From the NCBI GenBank assembly GCA_910578745.1, contig CAJTSN010000021.1:1-11788 (forward strand): a stretch of DNA of 11,788 nt. The letters run 5' to 3'. The first letter of the stretch is position 1. Each line of letters starts with the position of its first letter. The translations under genes were made by a program, and so were the position numbers. Positions 1-7,945 of the stretch are shown here, piece by piece. Source of the stretch: an uncultured Bacilli bacterium (GTDB taxonomy: Bacteria; Bacillota_I; Bacilli_A; RF39; UBA660). Below the pieces are notes generated by a model. That model had not been told where the DNA came from. It worked only from the letters and a program-made list of their open reading frames with translations, and ran no database searches.

Positions 1-2
1 TG

Positions 3-55
3 AAAAGACTGTTTCCTATATTTGTCAACAGTCTGAGATGGTTTCTTTGAACCAT
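3..55. repeat. Two adjacent hairpins beyond the Rpn gene
   Basis: Arms AGACTGTT (6-13) and AACAGTCT (27-34) form a perfect 8-bp stem with a 13-nt loop. Arms ATGGTT (38-43) and AACCAT (50-55) form a second stem with a 6-nt loop. Read on the minus strand they follow the stop codon of the Rpn gene, and the outer hairpin runs into TTTT, so the pair may act as a weak terminator. Paired hairpins can also mark the edge of a mobile or repeated element, but the window stops here and this cannot be told from one copy. Confidence 0.5.
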
Positions 56-117
56 TCAAAATCATAGATTGCAAATATTAAACTCTAGCAAAGAAAAAGA
101 ACTAAAAATAGCACAAT

Positions 118-1080
118 TTATAATAATTTTTGCAATTCTTCTATAGATAACAAAGTAGCTTTACTTATTTGTTCCATAGGTATTTCAAGTTTCAATAAAT
201 TAGTTGCAATTTCCTTTTTACTTTCCCTTTTTCCTTCTCTTTTACCTTGTTCTATACCCTGAACCATATCTTGCTCGATTCCTCGCTCTATACCTTGTAC
301 AATTCCTTGTTCAATTCCTTGTTCAATTCCTTGTTCTAAACCCTCTTCCCTACCTTCTTTTAATCCTTCTTCTCTTGCAAGTACTTTCTCTGATTCTATG
401 ATTTTCTTCATATCTTCTTCTGGACTTATAAACTCACTTATCTTAAAATCTTTAAATATCTCATTTATTTTTATTAATTCTTCCATATAATCCCTCACTA
501 TCCTATCTTTACTTATTTTCTTTAATTCCTCTGGTTTTAATAATAACATTATGATATATTTATTTTCTTCTATCTCACTTGCACTATTAGTATACCATAA
601 ATTTCGATAATAGTTCATATTTATTACATATATCTCTAAATTTTCTACTCTCCTATCCTCTGTATTCAATGGATTACATAAAACATAGTATGAATCTTTC
701 TTCTCTTTCCTTAGTCCATCACTAAAATTAATCTGTATTACCCGAATCTTATCTGTATAATCCTTCCCAACTTTAACTAAATTATTATAAATATTGAACA
801 CAAAAGATGTATTTCTTATTTTCGTATACTGGTCCTCTTTTCCATTCACTTCAATCGTTATAATTCCTATATCTGTTAAAATATGGGCATCGACTCGTTT
901 TGCTCTTAAATGAACATTCCCTGTAAGAAGTTCTGTATTTAATACTTCTATATGATTTATTTCTTCTTTTAAAATACTTTCTAAAAGAGCCTTTAATATA
1001 TGCTTATTCTTTTTGCTTAGAAATACTTCTTTAAAGGCTCGATCTGACATTCCTGTTTGAAATTTTGGTCGTATATCCAT
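118..1080 (-). CDS. Rpn family recombination-promoting nuclease / putative transposase (PD-(D/E)XK)
   Basis: The predicted product is 320 aa. ATG at 1080 is preferred because AAGGAG lies 9 nt upstream; the longer reading would use a TTG at 1104. The N-terminal half matches the PD-(D/E)XK nuclease/transposase family: a DRAFKEVF block (13-20), RVDAH with a likely catalytic Asp64, and IEVN with Glu77. Many relatives have Gln where this protein has Asn79. The family is known for Rpn proteins, which promote recombination and cut DNA, and its members spread in many copies. The C-terminal part (about 237-285) is a charged tetrad repeat of the G-I-E-Q type, typical of these proteins and probably a coiled or oligomerising tail. 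The gene stands alone behind its own promoter, downstream of the valS terminator. Whether it is active or mobile cannot be judged from one copy. Confidence 0.85.
   Translation of the reverse strand: MDIRPKFQTGMSDRAFKEVFLSKKNKHILKALLESILKEEINHIEVLNTELLTGNVHLRAKRVDAHILTDIGIITIEVNGKEDQYTKIRNTSFVFNIYNNLVKVGKDYTDKIRVIQINFSDGLRKEKKDSYYVLCNPLNTEDRRVENLEIYVINMNYYRNLWYTNSASEIEENKYIIMLLLKPEELKKISKDRIVRDYMEELIKINEIFKDFKISEFISPEEDMKKIIESEKVLAREEGLKEGREEGLEQGIEQGIEQGIVQGIERGIEQDMVQGIEQGKREGKRESKKEIATNLLKLEIPMEQISKATLLSIEELQKLL
245..376. repeat. 12-bp minisatellite inside the Rpn gene
   Basis: Eleven consecutive 12-bp units lie here. On the plus strand the best is CCTTGTTCAATT, with two identical copies at 305-316 and 317-328 and a near copy at 293-304; flanking units are diverged. 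On the coding (minus) strand each unit encodes a tetrad such as GIEQ, so gain or loss of units keeps the frame. Confidence 0.85.
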
Positions 1081-1102
1081 GATGCATCTCTCCTTAGCAC
1101 CC

Positions 1103-1131
1103 AATATAGCAAACTTTAAAAGAGATGTAAA
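1103..1131 (-). promoter_or_regulatory. Sigma-A-like promoter of the Rpn gene
   Basis: On the minus strand TTTACA (1126-1131) and TATATT (1103-1108) are separated by 17 nt, close to the TTGACA/TATAAT consensus. Transcription would begin around 1096, right before the AAGGAG at 1090-1095, giving a very short leader. Confidence 0.55.
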
Positions 1132-1356
1132 AGAGCAAATTTTCTTTTTCTAAAACCTTTTTTTCATAAATTCTTTTCTTCTACATTTCGATTTAAACAA
1201 TCTATTTCTTTAGAATTACAGATAAATAAAAATTGTAGAATTTTATTTTTTAAGTTTTATAAAATGAATTCTAGTCATCATCTACTTTATCTAAATGATT
1301 CAACTTTCTTATAAACCCTCTTATTCGAATAGGGACTTAAAAGTATCTATTTTTTG

Positions 1357-1383
1357 AAAAAAAAAGATGATCCTTTAATCACC
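1357..1383 (-). terminator. Rho-independent terminator of the valS operon
   Basis: On the minus strand GGTGAT (1378-1383) pairs with ATCATC (1366-1371), with one G-T wobble and a 6-nt loop, and is followed by nine T residues (1357-1365). It lies about 105 nt past the valS stop codon. Confidence 0.65.
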
Positions 1384-1488
1384 TTTTCACTTCACGTATT
1401 TTAGAACAAAATACAACAATTCTACAAAAAACATAGCAAATACTTGTGGCACTACTATCCTTTATAAAAAGATTTCGTACATTTTATT

Positions 1489-3906
1489 TTATTCCTGTTC
1501 GTCTAAATCCAATTCAATCTTATTTATTTTATAATCTTCTGTTGTTTTATTTAATACTAAATCCTCTATAAATAATGTCGCTTTGAAATCTTTACTTGAA
1601 AGATTTATTGCTTCTTTAAGAGTTTCATTTACATCTAAATCCAATACTTTAATTGGTGTTTTTAAAGAAACATTCTTCTTTGTTTTTTCACCTCTTGCCC
1701 CACTAATGATTTCTATCATTTTATCACCATTTTTGATTTCTTTAGTAAAATCAAAATCAAATGGTTTAATTTCTGTTAAATGAATGGATTTATGATTATG
1801 ATATAATTCTTGATAAATTTCTTCTGTAATGAATGGAAAATAAATACTAAAGTCTTGTAGCAACTTATAAAGAATCGTATAAACTGTCTTTTGTCCAGAA
1901 TATCTTGGCACATCTCCAAATTCTTCAGGGCGATATAATCGATGCTTCACGATTTCAATATAGTTATCACAGAAATTCCAAAAGAATTTTTCAAGAGTAT
2001 TTAAAGCAAGCCCTACTTCATATTCATCTAAATATTTTAAAAATCCCTTTTCCATTTGTTGAAAACTACCTAATATCCATTTATCAATGTACTCATATTC
2101 TTCAAATTCCTTTTCCTCATAATCTGTCAAATGCATTTCGATAAACTTAGAAACATTCCATAACTTGTTGACCAATTTTTTTCCTCTTTGAAGCGTTTCT
2201 TCACTATAGTTAATATCCGTCCCAAGCCTGCCTGATCCCGCCCAGTAGCGTACGACATCTGCTGAATACTGTTCAATTAAACGAAGAGGTTCTACAATAC
2301 TATTTCCCTTACTTTTACTTATTTTATTTCCATCGCTTGCTTTTACAAAACCAGAAATCATGACATGATCCCAAGGACGCATACCAAAATGATAAAAACT
2401 TTTTACAATGGTATAGAAATCCCATGTTCGAATAATTTCAGATGCATTTGTTCTTATACTCATTGGTTTTAAGAAAGTTTCAAAATTTTCTTTTTCGCCA
2501 TAACGCATATTAATTAATGGAGTAACAGAAGATGTCGCCCAAGTATCCATCACATCTGTTTCGGGAATAAACTCTTTCCCTCCACAAGGACAAGCTGTAA
2601 TAGATGGTGTATCTACTAATGGATTTACTGGTAAATCCGCCTCTTTAGCAAACACAGGTTTTCCACAAGTTTTACAATACCATACAGGAAATGGTACTCC
2701 AAAATATCTTTGCCTTGAGATACACCAATCCCACATAATATTTTCGACCCATTCATCGTAACGATTTTTCATATGTTCAGGATGCCATTTAATTTCTTCA
2801 CCTATTTTTAAGAAATCTTCTTTATGACTTGTCGTATCAATAAACCATTGTTTCATTACAGAATACTCCACTTCACGTCCACATCTTTCGTGTGTCTGTA
2901 CTTCGTGCTCTAATTCTTCTATTTTCTCGACATACCCACCAACCGTCAAATCTTCTATGATTTGTTTTCTTGCCTCTTTAATTTTCATTCCTCCATAATT
3001 TGGAACATCATCTATAATTTTGCCATCCTTTGTAAAAATATATTTTAAAGGCAAATTGTATTTTTTCCACCATTCAATATCCGTTTGATCTCCAAAAGTA
3101 CAACACATAACTACGCCTGTTCCTTTGTCGATGGACACCTTTTCATCGGCTAGAATAGGTACTTCGACATCAATTACAGGAATGTGGGCTGTTTTTCCAA
3201 TTAAATGTTTACGTGCCTCATCATTTGGATTAACAAAAACACATACAATTGCTGGAAGTAACTCTGGTCGAGTGGTTGCAATCGTAAATTCTTCATCATC
3301 TTCAACGGTTTTAAAGTGAATATAATTAAAAGTCGTTTGAATTGTCTTTGTTTCCAATTCTGCCTGTGCAATAGAAGTTAGGCATTCATTACACCATAGG
3401 GCTGGACTTTCTTTATGATAACAGTGTCCATGATTCGCCAAATCTAAAAAAGAGGCTTGACTAATTTTAATCGTGGAAGGACTTACGGTTTTATAATGAA
3501 TATCCCAGTCTGTACTCACACCTAATTTACTAAATAGTTCTTGAAATTCCGCTTCATATTTGTCCGTGGTTTCATAACAGAGCTTAGAAAAAGCTTCTCT
3601 TCCTATTTCATGTGCTTTTTTGCCTTGTTCTTTTTCTACTAATCTCTCACTTGGAAGCCCGTTATCATCAAAACCAAATGGATAAAAGATATTGTATCCT
3701 CGAAGTCTTTTATATCTAGCTATCATTTCGGTCTGTGAATAAGAAAAAATATGTCCTATATGAATTTTCCCATTTACAGTTGGAGGTGGGGTATCAATAG
3801 AAAATACCTCTCTTTCATCAGGCTTAAAGGCATATATTTTATTTTCCCTCCAATAATTTACCCATTTTTCTTCTTTTTCAAAAGCATTATATTTTTTATC
3901 TAACAT
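1489..3906 (-). CDS. valS: Valine--tRNA ligase, archaeal-like 'type 2' class
   Basis: The product is a cytoplasmic class I aminoacyl-tRNA synthetase of 805 aa that charges tRNA-Val and edits misactivated threonine. The HIGH signature is HIGH at 49-52 within a PPPTVNGKIHIGH block, and the KMSKS signature is KISKS at 528-532. The editing (CP1) domain spans roughly 195-340, with TTRPE at 211-215 and GTGVVM at 262-267. Cysteine pairs 172/175, 411/414 and 439/441 look like zinc sites. The FDDNGLP block (79-85) and the lack of the long C-terminal coiled-coil arm of common bacterial ValRS place it with the shorter class seen in archaea and Rickettsia. It is the last gene of the T-box operon; its ATG is one base past the HD-gene stop, with an AGAGGG site inside that gene's end. 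Confidence 0.97.
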   Translation of the reverse strand: MLDKKYNAFEKEEKWVNYWRENKIYAFKPDEREVFSIDTPPPTVNGKIHIGHIFSYSQTEMIARYKRLRGYNIFYPFGFDDNGLPSERLVEKEQGKKAHEIGREAFSKLCYETTDKYEAEFQELFSKLGVSTDWDIHYKTVSPSTIKISQASFLDLANHGHCYHKESPALWCNECLTSIAQAELETKTIQTTFNYIHFKTVEDDEEFTIATTRPELLPAIVCVFVNPNDEARKHLIGKTAHIPVIDVEVPILADEKVSIDKGTGVVMCCTFGDQTDIEWWKKYNLPLKYIFTKDGKIIDDVPNYGGMKIKEARKQIIEDLTVGGYVEKIEELEHEVQTHERCGREVEYSVMKQWFIDTTSHKEDFLKIGEEIKWHPEHMKNRYDEWVENIMWDWCISRQRYFGVPFPVWYCKTCGKPVFAKEADLPVNPLVDTPSITACPCGGKEFIPETDVMDTWATSSVTPLINMRYGEKENFETFLKPMSIRTNASEIIRTWDFYTIVKSFYHFGMRPWDHVMISGFVKASDGNKISKSKGNSIVEPLRLIEQYSADVVRYWAGSGRLGTDINYSEETLQRGKKLVNKLWNVSKFIEMHLTDYEEKEFEEYEYIDKWILGSFQQMEKGFLKYLDEYEVGLALNTLEKFFWNFCDNYIEIVKHRLYRPEEFGDVPRYSGQKTVYTILYKLLQDFSIYFPFITEEIYQELYHNHKSIHLTEIKPFDFDFTKEIKNGDKMIEIISGARGEKTKKNVSLKTPIKVLDLDVNETLKEAINLSSKDFKATLFIEDLVLNKTTEDYKINKIELDLDEQE

Positions 3907-3907
3907 A

Positions 3908-4612
3908 CTATCCCTCTACTTTCTTATACATATATTTTTTTAAATGATCCTCGATTTCTTCGAAACGTCGATCTTTCGTATAACACGATAATAAGTGTAC
4001 TTTATTTTCAATGATTCTTTTTTCTAAAAGATAAGAAAACGTATAACTAAAATAAATATCAAAAACAAAGCTTAATAATTGAATTACTTCATCGACCTCA
4101 TTTTTTACTTCTTGATTTTTAACAAGTTCTTGTTTCAAAATAGATGAAAATACTTCTTCACTTCCTTGTAAATCATTTTCATGAATCTCATTTCCTTGTT
4201 CTAGTAGAATATCGATTTTATCTGCATCTCTTACGATTTTCGTATACAATTTATATTCTTCATTTTCCGTTTCTTGTATCTCATATTTATTGTGATTTCT
4301 TGTTGTAAATAAGACCAGTTCTAAATAGGGAAGGTCTTTAAAGTGTTCCTTTATAATAGTACATCCTAAATCCCCATGATTGACAGAAGAGGAATCATCA
4401 AATGTGTGATACCTTTCCCACTGCGTAAAACGTGCAATATCGTGAAACAAAGCACATAACTCTGCTTTAAATAAATCTGCCCCTATACTTTCTGCAATAA
4501 GACGTGCATATTCTACGACTCGATATGTATGATGAAATTTAAGTAAAATCTTTTTATCTTTTATATCAAATGTTTTTACATATTGATTAAATAGATCTCT
4601 ATACGTTTGCAT
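3908..4612 (-). CDS. HD-domain phosphohydrolase-like protein
   Basis: The protein is 234 aa from the ATG at 4612, which has AAAGGAAG about 8 nt upstream; a longer reading from 4699 would overlap the preceding gene by about 100 bp and is less likely. The metal-binding pattern of the HD superfamily is visible: His27/His28, the His57-Asp58 pair in LFHDIA, His79, His107 and Asp129/Asp131 in RDADKID. HD proteins hydrolyse phosphate esters such as nucleotides or cyclic and alarmone nucleotides, but nothing here identifies the substrate, and there is no RelA/SpoT synthetase domain. The start overlaps the upstream gene's stop by 14 bp and the end lies 1 bp from valS, so translation of the three genes is probably coupled. 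Control by the Val T-box makes a link to amino-acid or tRNA stress possible, but this is inference. Confidence 0.85.
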   Translation of the reverse strand: MQTYRDLFNQYVKTFDIKDKKILLKFHHTYRVVEYARLIAESIGADLFKAELCALFHDIARFTQWERYHTFDDSSSVNHGDLGCTIIKEHFKDLPYLELVLFTTRNHNKYEIQETENEEYKLYTKIVRDADKIDILLEQGNEIHENDLQGSEEVFSSILKQELVKNQEVKNEVDEVIQLLSFVFDIYFSYTFSYLLEKRIIENKVHLLSCYTKDRRFEEIEDHLKKYMYKKVEG

Positions 4613-5081
4613 GTCTCGCTCTTCCTTTATTATTATCTTTATGTATCTTCGTAAGTACTTTAGGTAACTCTTCTTCATAGGTAACCGATAAATTTTCATC
4701 TGTAAAAACTTGTAATAATTCCTCTACTTTATAAAAATCGGGTACGATTCTATGCGTATAACAATAGTTCATAATTGATCTAATTTGTCCCTCAGATAAA
4801 TCTTTTTGCTTTATGTAATATTCTATTTCTGTAAGAGAATTATAAGGTAGTAAATGGTTATTTTCGGTATAAAAACAAGTCCGTTTCTTCTTGAATTCTT
4901 CGACCAAATTCCAGTTATTATCAAACACTATCGAATCTAGTATAAAGTATCCTAAACGATTTTGATTTTGCATAATATTTTCAGATAAACTAGGCAAATA
5001 TATATATGGTTTAGGACTCTTTTTCATCAAGACGAATATTTTATTTTCTGTATTCATTAAAATCAACCTTTTTATAATCAT
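4599..5081 (-). CDS. Hypothetical protein, first gene of the Val T-box operon
   Basis: I do not recognise this 160-aa protein. The ATG at 5081 has a strong GAAAGGAG site 6 nt upstream, only about 20 nt after the T-box terminator; a second in-frame ATG at 5057 has a weaker site. No signal peptide, membrane segment or known catalytic motif is apparent. The first 70 residues look like a beta-rich domain rich in aromatic and lysine residues. Residues 81-135 look helical, with a RSIMNYCYTHRIVPDF stretch. The tail is basic (KDNNKGRARHANV). The end overlaps the HD gene by 14 bp. Its place directly behind a valine-sensing leader and before valS implies co-expression with tRNA-Val charging, but no function is claimed. 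Confidence 0.8.
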   Translation of the reverse strand: MIIKRLILMNTENKIFVLMKKSPKPYIYLPSLSENIMQNQNRLGYFILDSIVFDNNWNLVEEFKKKRTCFYTENNHLLPYNSLTEIEYYIKQKDLSEGQIRSIMNYCYTHRIVPDFYKVEELLQVFTDENLSVTYEEELPKVLTKIHKDNNKGRARHANV

Positions 5082-5100
5082 AAAATTCTCCTTTCAAAAG

Positions 5101-5128
5101 AAAAAAACACCTCCTAGATAAGGACGTG
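5101..5128 (-). terminator. T-box regulated terminator
   Basis: On the minus strand CACGTCCT (5121-5128) pairs with AGGAGGTG (5108-5115) around a 5-nt loop, with one internal G-G mismatch, and runs into seven T residues (5101-5107). The 5' half of this stem is shared with the antiterminator, which is how a T-box switches. Confidence 0.85.
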
Positions 5129-5315
5129 CATTTACGTGGTACCACCTTAATTTGTAATAAAATTACCTCTTTGATTTAACGCATCTATACGATATAACTT
5201 ACTAACGTTCAGAAATATAGCTCCCAAGCTACCTTCTATAAAATCCATGATTTACGTTCCACCCTTCGTAAACTCTCTTTACATGTCTTCTATATACTCC
5301 TCTTGTTCAACGCTT
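5101..5315 (-). promoter_or_regulatory. T-box riboswitch, tRNA-Val specific (GTA specifier)
   Basis: On the minus strand the leader begins near 5315. Stem I carries an AGTA motif opposite GAA-G-GTA (5230-5236), the usual S-turn spacing GAA-N-codon, so the specifier triplet at 5230-5232 is GTA, valine. The upper stem ends in a hairpin with arms TTTACG and CGTAAA. The T-box itself is AAGGTGGTACCACGT (5134-5148). It folds as TAAGG, a 7-nt bulge TGGTACC, then ACGT pairing with a downstream ACGT, closed by CCTTA: the standard antiterminator. The TGGT bulge would pair with the ACCA end of tRNA-Val (discriminator A). Uncharged tRNA-Val is therefore expected to allow read-through into the three downstream genes ending with valS. 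Confidence 0.95.
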
Positions 5316-5321
5316 TTTCTT

Positions 5322-5350
5322 ATTATAACAAGAAGCTTCCTTTTTGTCTA
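5322..5350 (-). promoter_or_regulatory. Sigma-A promoter of the valS operon
   Basis: On the minus strand TAGACA (5345-5350) and a perfect TATAAT (5322-5327) are spaced by 17 nt. Initiation would fall near 5315, just upstream of Stem I of the T-box, so the element has the right strength and place. Confidence 0.85.
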
Positions 5351-5524
5351 GCTATTTTTAATTGATTTTTCTACCTTGTTCATAGAAATCTTATCAAGCA
5401 AATGGATATCTATATCAAATTTTTTCTTTTCATTCTTCTTCAACGATTCTATACAAAAGTACAAGTACACCCAATCGAATACCGATTTATTAGAATGGTA
5501 TAAATTGTATGTTTTTATTTTTAT
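5348..5524 (-). CDS. Possible small ORF with ATA start (58 codons), uncertain
   Basis: Between the clp-like gene and the T-box promoter one minus-strand frame stays open from an in-frame TAA near 5538 to a TAG at 5348-5350. There is no ATG until close to its end. An AAGGAG lies about 10 nt before an ATA codon at 5522-5524, which would give a 58-aa basic product beginning with KIKTYNLYHSNKSVF after the start residue. Such a long open frame is unlikely by chance in DNA this AT-rich. The TAG overlaps the -35 box of the valS operon. It could be a gene with a rare start, a decayed fragment, or chance; I do not recognise the sequence. Confidence 0.3.
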   Translation of the reverse strand: MKIKTYNLYHSNKSVFDWVYLYFCIESLKKNEKKKFDIDIHLLDKISMNKVEKSIKNS

Positions 5525-5574
5525 CCTCTTACGACTCCTTGCTATTTACTGAACATAGACTTGAGAAAAATTCT

Positions 5575-7893
5575 TTAAATTGAAGATAAAATTTTTGTTT
5601 TCAAAGATGGAATTGTTATTTTTTCTCTCTCTTCTAAGATAGCATCAATAATCACATCTTCTACCCTATCCTTAATAATTTTGTCTATTTTTCTAGCTCC
5701 ATATTCTTTAAAAAGAGAAAGTTCCACAATTTCTTTTTCTATTTTTTTAGAAATAGTAACATCAATTTTATCTCTATACTTTTTCTTAAGTTTATTTATT
5801 TTTTTATGGACTAAAGAACAAATATCCTCTTCTTTTAAGGAATTACATACAACAATACTATCAATCCGATTGATGAATGAATCTTTAAAATATTCTTTTA
5901 ATTTAGAGAGTGCTTCCTCTTTTTTTGACTCCAAAAATCCTACGTTCGTTTCCTCAAACCCTATATTGGACGTCATGATAACAACAACCTGATCAAAACG
6001 AACCACATTCGAAAGAGAATCGGTAATTTTTCCATCTTCTAAAATTTGATAGAATAAATTAAGTACACGAGGATGGGCCTTTTCCACTTCATCTAAAATA
6101 AGAACACTATGGGGATGATTTCGAATCTGTTCTAAAATATTTTTATGTTCATCATACCCCACATACCCCGGATTCGCCCCCATAATTTTACTGATAGAAG
6201 AAGAATCTGCATATTCACTCATATCAAGTTTAATGACATGTTCCATTACTAAATGCTCTGCAAATAACTTAGACATCATCGTTTTTCCAACCCCTGTAGG
6301 CCCCATCAATAGTAGGGAATAACACTTTGAATCAGAAAAACCTAATTTTACTTTTTTAAATAAACGAACAAGTTCTTTTGTAGCACTTTCTTGTCCGATA
6401 ATCTTCTCTGTAATCTCTTTTTTGAATGATTCTACAATTTTTTTATTTTCTTTTAATAATTCATAAATAGGAATTCCTGTTTTTTCATGAATGACTTCAG
6501 CCACATCTGAAGGAAAGACCTCTTTTCGATTTTTATCATAAAGTGTGAGTTCACAAACATTGATATCGTTCATAATTTTATTTTCTAAATCTTTTATTTT
6601 CGTTGCTTCTTCAAAATTTCCCTCTCGAATGTATTTATTTTTTTCTTCTTCTAAATGACTATATTCTTTTTTCATAGCAAATAATTTTTTCATTTCTTCG
6701 GTATCCTCTATATGTACTTTTGAACATACTTCATCGAGAATATCGATGGAACGATCAGGTTCGTGTCTATCATAGATGTATTTTTCACTCATATCTAAAA
6801 TGGTCTCAATCAATTCATCTTTTAAAATTACATGATGGTATCCTTCATAAATAGGCTTTAAACGCATCAAAATATTTTTTAATTCTTCTCTTTTAGGCGT
6901 TTCTACCATAATTTTTTGAAATCTTCTTTCTAGTGCCCCATCTTTTTCAATAAACTTTTTATATTCTTCCGTTGTTGTTGCCCCAATACATCTTAATTTT
7001 CCGCGAGCTAAAGCTGGTTTAAATATATTAGAAGCATCGATAGCTCCTTCGGCTCCACCTGCTCCAACAAGGGTATGGATTTCATCAATAAATAAAATAA
7101 TCTCTTCATTTTCTTCTACTTCTTTTAATACCTTACTCATGCGTTCTTCAAATTCTCCACGATACTTTGTTCCAGCTACAAATGAAGACATAGAAATACT
7201 AATGATTCTTTTATTTTTTAGTTGCATAGGCACTTCTCCAAGAGCAATTAAACGACTTAATTCTTCTACAATCGCCGTTTTTCCAACCCCAGCCTCCCCA
7301 ATCAATAATGGGTTGTTTTTACACCTTCTGCATAAGATTTCAAGAACCCTTTTCAATTCTTTATCCCTACCAATGACAGGATCAATCTCCCCATTTAAGG
7401 CTTTTTTTGTTAAATCGATTCCCAAATCTTCTAAAATCAGTTTTTTCTTTTTCTTTCCTCTCGTATTTTCTGTAAAACGATTCCTAAATTCACTATATAA
7501 TTCATCTAAATCAATTTCTAAAGAAACTAACATGCGAACGGCAATGCCTTCCCCTTCTTCTAAAAGGGAAGAAAACAAATGATTAATCGTTACAATTCCC
7601 ATATTGGTTTCTTTACTATCTAAAATGGCATTTTCTATCACTCTCTTTAAAAGGGGGGTATATAAGAACCATTCGTTGTTTTCACTTCCATAACCAATCG
7701 TTTCTATGATTTTTTCTTTAAAAAGTTCATAAGTAAGACCGTACTCTTTTAATTTCGATGAAACTTCATTTTCACTATTTAAAATAGCTAACAATAAATG
7801 TTCACTCCCGACATAAGGGTGTTTCAAAAGAGATTTCTGTCTTTTTGCTTCCATCAAGACTTCTCTTGTATCTTCTTTAAAATTCCCAAACAT
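5575..7893 (-). CDS. clpC: ClpC-like Hsp100 ATPase (ATP-dependent Clp protease ATP-binding subunit)
   Basis: This cytoplasmic AAA+ unfoldase would be 772 aa from the ATG at 7893, which has AAAGGAG about 7 nt upstream; the ATG at 7899 almost touches that site. Numbering here is from 7899. Two Clp N-repeats fill about 3-140. The first ATPase module has Walker A GEAGVGKT (201-208), Walker B ILFIDE (268-273), pore loop TKYRGEF (244-250) and arginine finger ALERRF (322-327). A short UVR-like middle segment (about 413-445) is ClpC-type rather than the long ClpB coiled coil. The second module has GPTGVGKT (533-540), LILDE (600-604), pore loop PGYVGYDE (577-584) and NRID (677-680). A VGF loop (653-655) in the ClpP-docking position suggests that it feeds ClpP. 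It lies 52 bp after a Cse60-like gene, and no ctsR or mcsAB is adjacent. Confidence 0.9.
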   Translation of the reverse strand: MFGNFKEDTREVLMEAKRQKSLLKHPYVGSEHLLLAILNSENEVSSKLKEYGLTYELFKEKIIETIGYGSENNEWFLYTPLLKRVIENAILDSKETNMGIVTINHLFSSLLEEGEGIAVRMLVSLEIDLDELYSEFRNRFTENTRGKKKKKLILEDLGIDLTKKALNGEIDPVIGRDKELKRVLEILCRRCKNNPLLIGEAGVGKTAIVEELSRLIALGEVPMQLKNKRIISISMSSFVAGTKYRGEFEERMSKVLKEVEENEEIILFIDEIHTLVGAGGAEGAIDASNIFKPALARGKLRCIGATTTEEYKKFIEKDGALERRFQKIMVETPKREELKNILMRLKPIYEGYHHVILKDELIETILDMSEKYIYDRHEPDRSIDILDEVCSKVHIEDTEEMKKLFAMKKEYSHLEEEKNKYIREGNFEEATKIKDLENKIMNDINVCELTLYDKNRKEVFPSDVAEVIHEKTGIPIYELLKENKKIVESFKKEITEKIIGQESATKELVRLFKKVKLGFSDSKCYSLLLMGPTGVGKTMMSKLFAEHLVMEHVIKLDMSEYADSSSISKIMGANPGYVGYDEHKNILEQIRNHPHSVLILDEVEKAHPRVLNLFYQILEDGKITDSLSNVVRFDQVVVIMTSNIGFEETNVGFLESKKEEALSKLKEYFKDSFINRIDSIVVCNSLKEEDICSLVHKKINKLKKKYRDKIDVTISKKIEKEIVELSLFKEYGARKIDKIIKDRVEDVIIDAILEEREKITIPSLKTKILSSI

Positions 7894-7945
7894 ATTCATT
7901 CTCCTTTGCTATTTTATACTGATACAAAATCTTTTTTTTAAACAA

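Larger units (their letters stand above)
1081..1488. other. Intergenic region between valS and the Rpn gene
   Basis: This 408-bp AT-rich gap holds, on the minus strand, the valS-operon terminator (1357-1383), the Rpn promoter (1103-1131) and its ribosome binding site (1088-1095). A small hairpin with arms GTATTTT (1396-1402) and AAAATAC (1408-1414) lies just after valS, and a palindrome TATTCGAATA lies near 1321-1332. I see no ORF with a credible ribosome binding site and no RNA gene. Confidence 0.7.

Noticed and set aside
245..376. CRISPR-like regular repeats
   Set aside because: Units are 12 bp without spacers and lie in frame within a coding region.
204..401. Plus-strand ORF of hydrophobic Leu/Phe-rich sequence
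   Set aside because: It is the antisense of the Rpn repeat tail; the composition comes from the 12-bp repeats and no ribosome site is seen.
4613..4699. Longer start of the HD protein
   Set aside because: It would add 29 lysine/tyrosine-rich residues that overlap the preceding gene; the ATG at 4612 has the ribosome site and begins before the HD fold.
5370..5395. Hairpin-like arms GATTTCTA / TAGAAA near the end of the clp-valS gap
   Set aside because: The pairing is imperfect and no T-run follows on either strand, so it is not called as the clp terminator.
7139..7582. 147-codon plus-strand ORF
   Set aside because: It is antisense to the Clp ATPase modules, with no ribosome site or family match.
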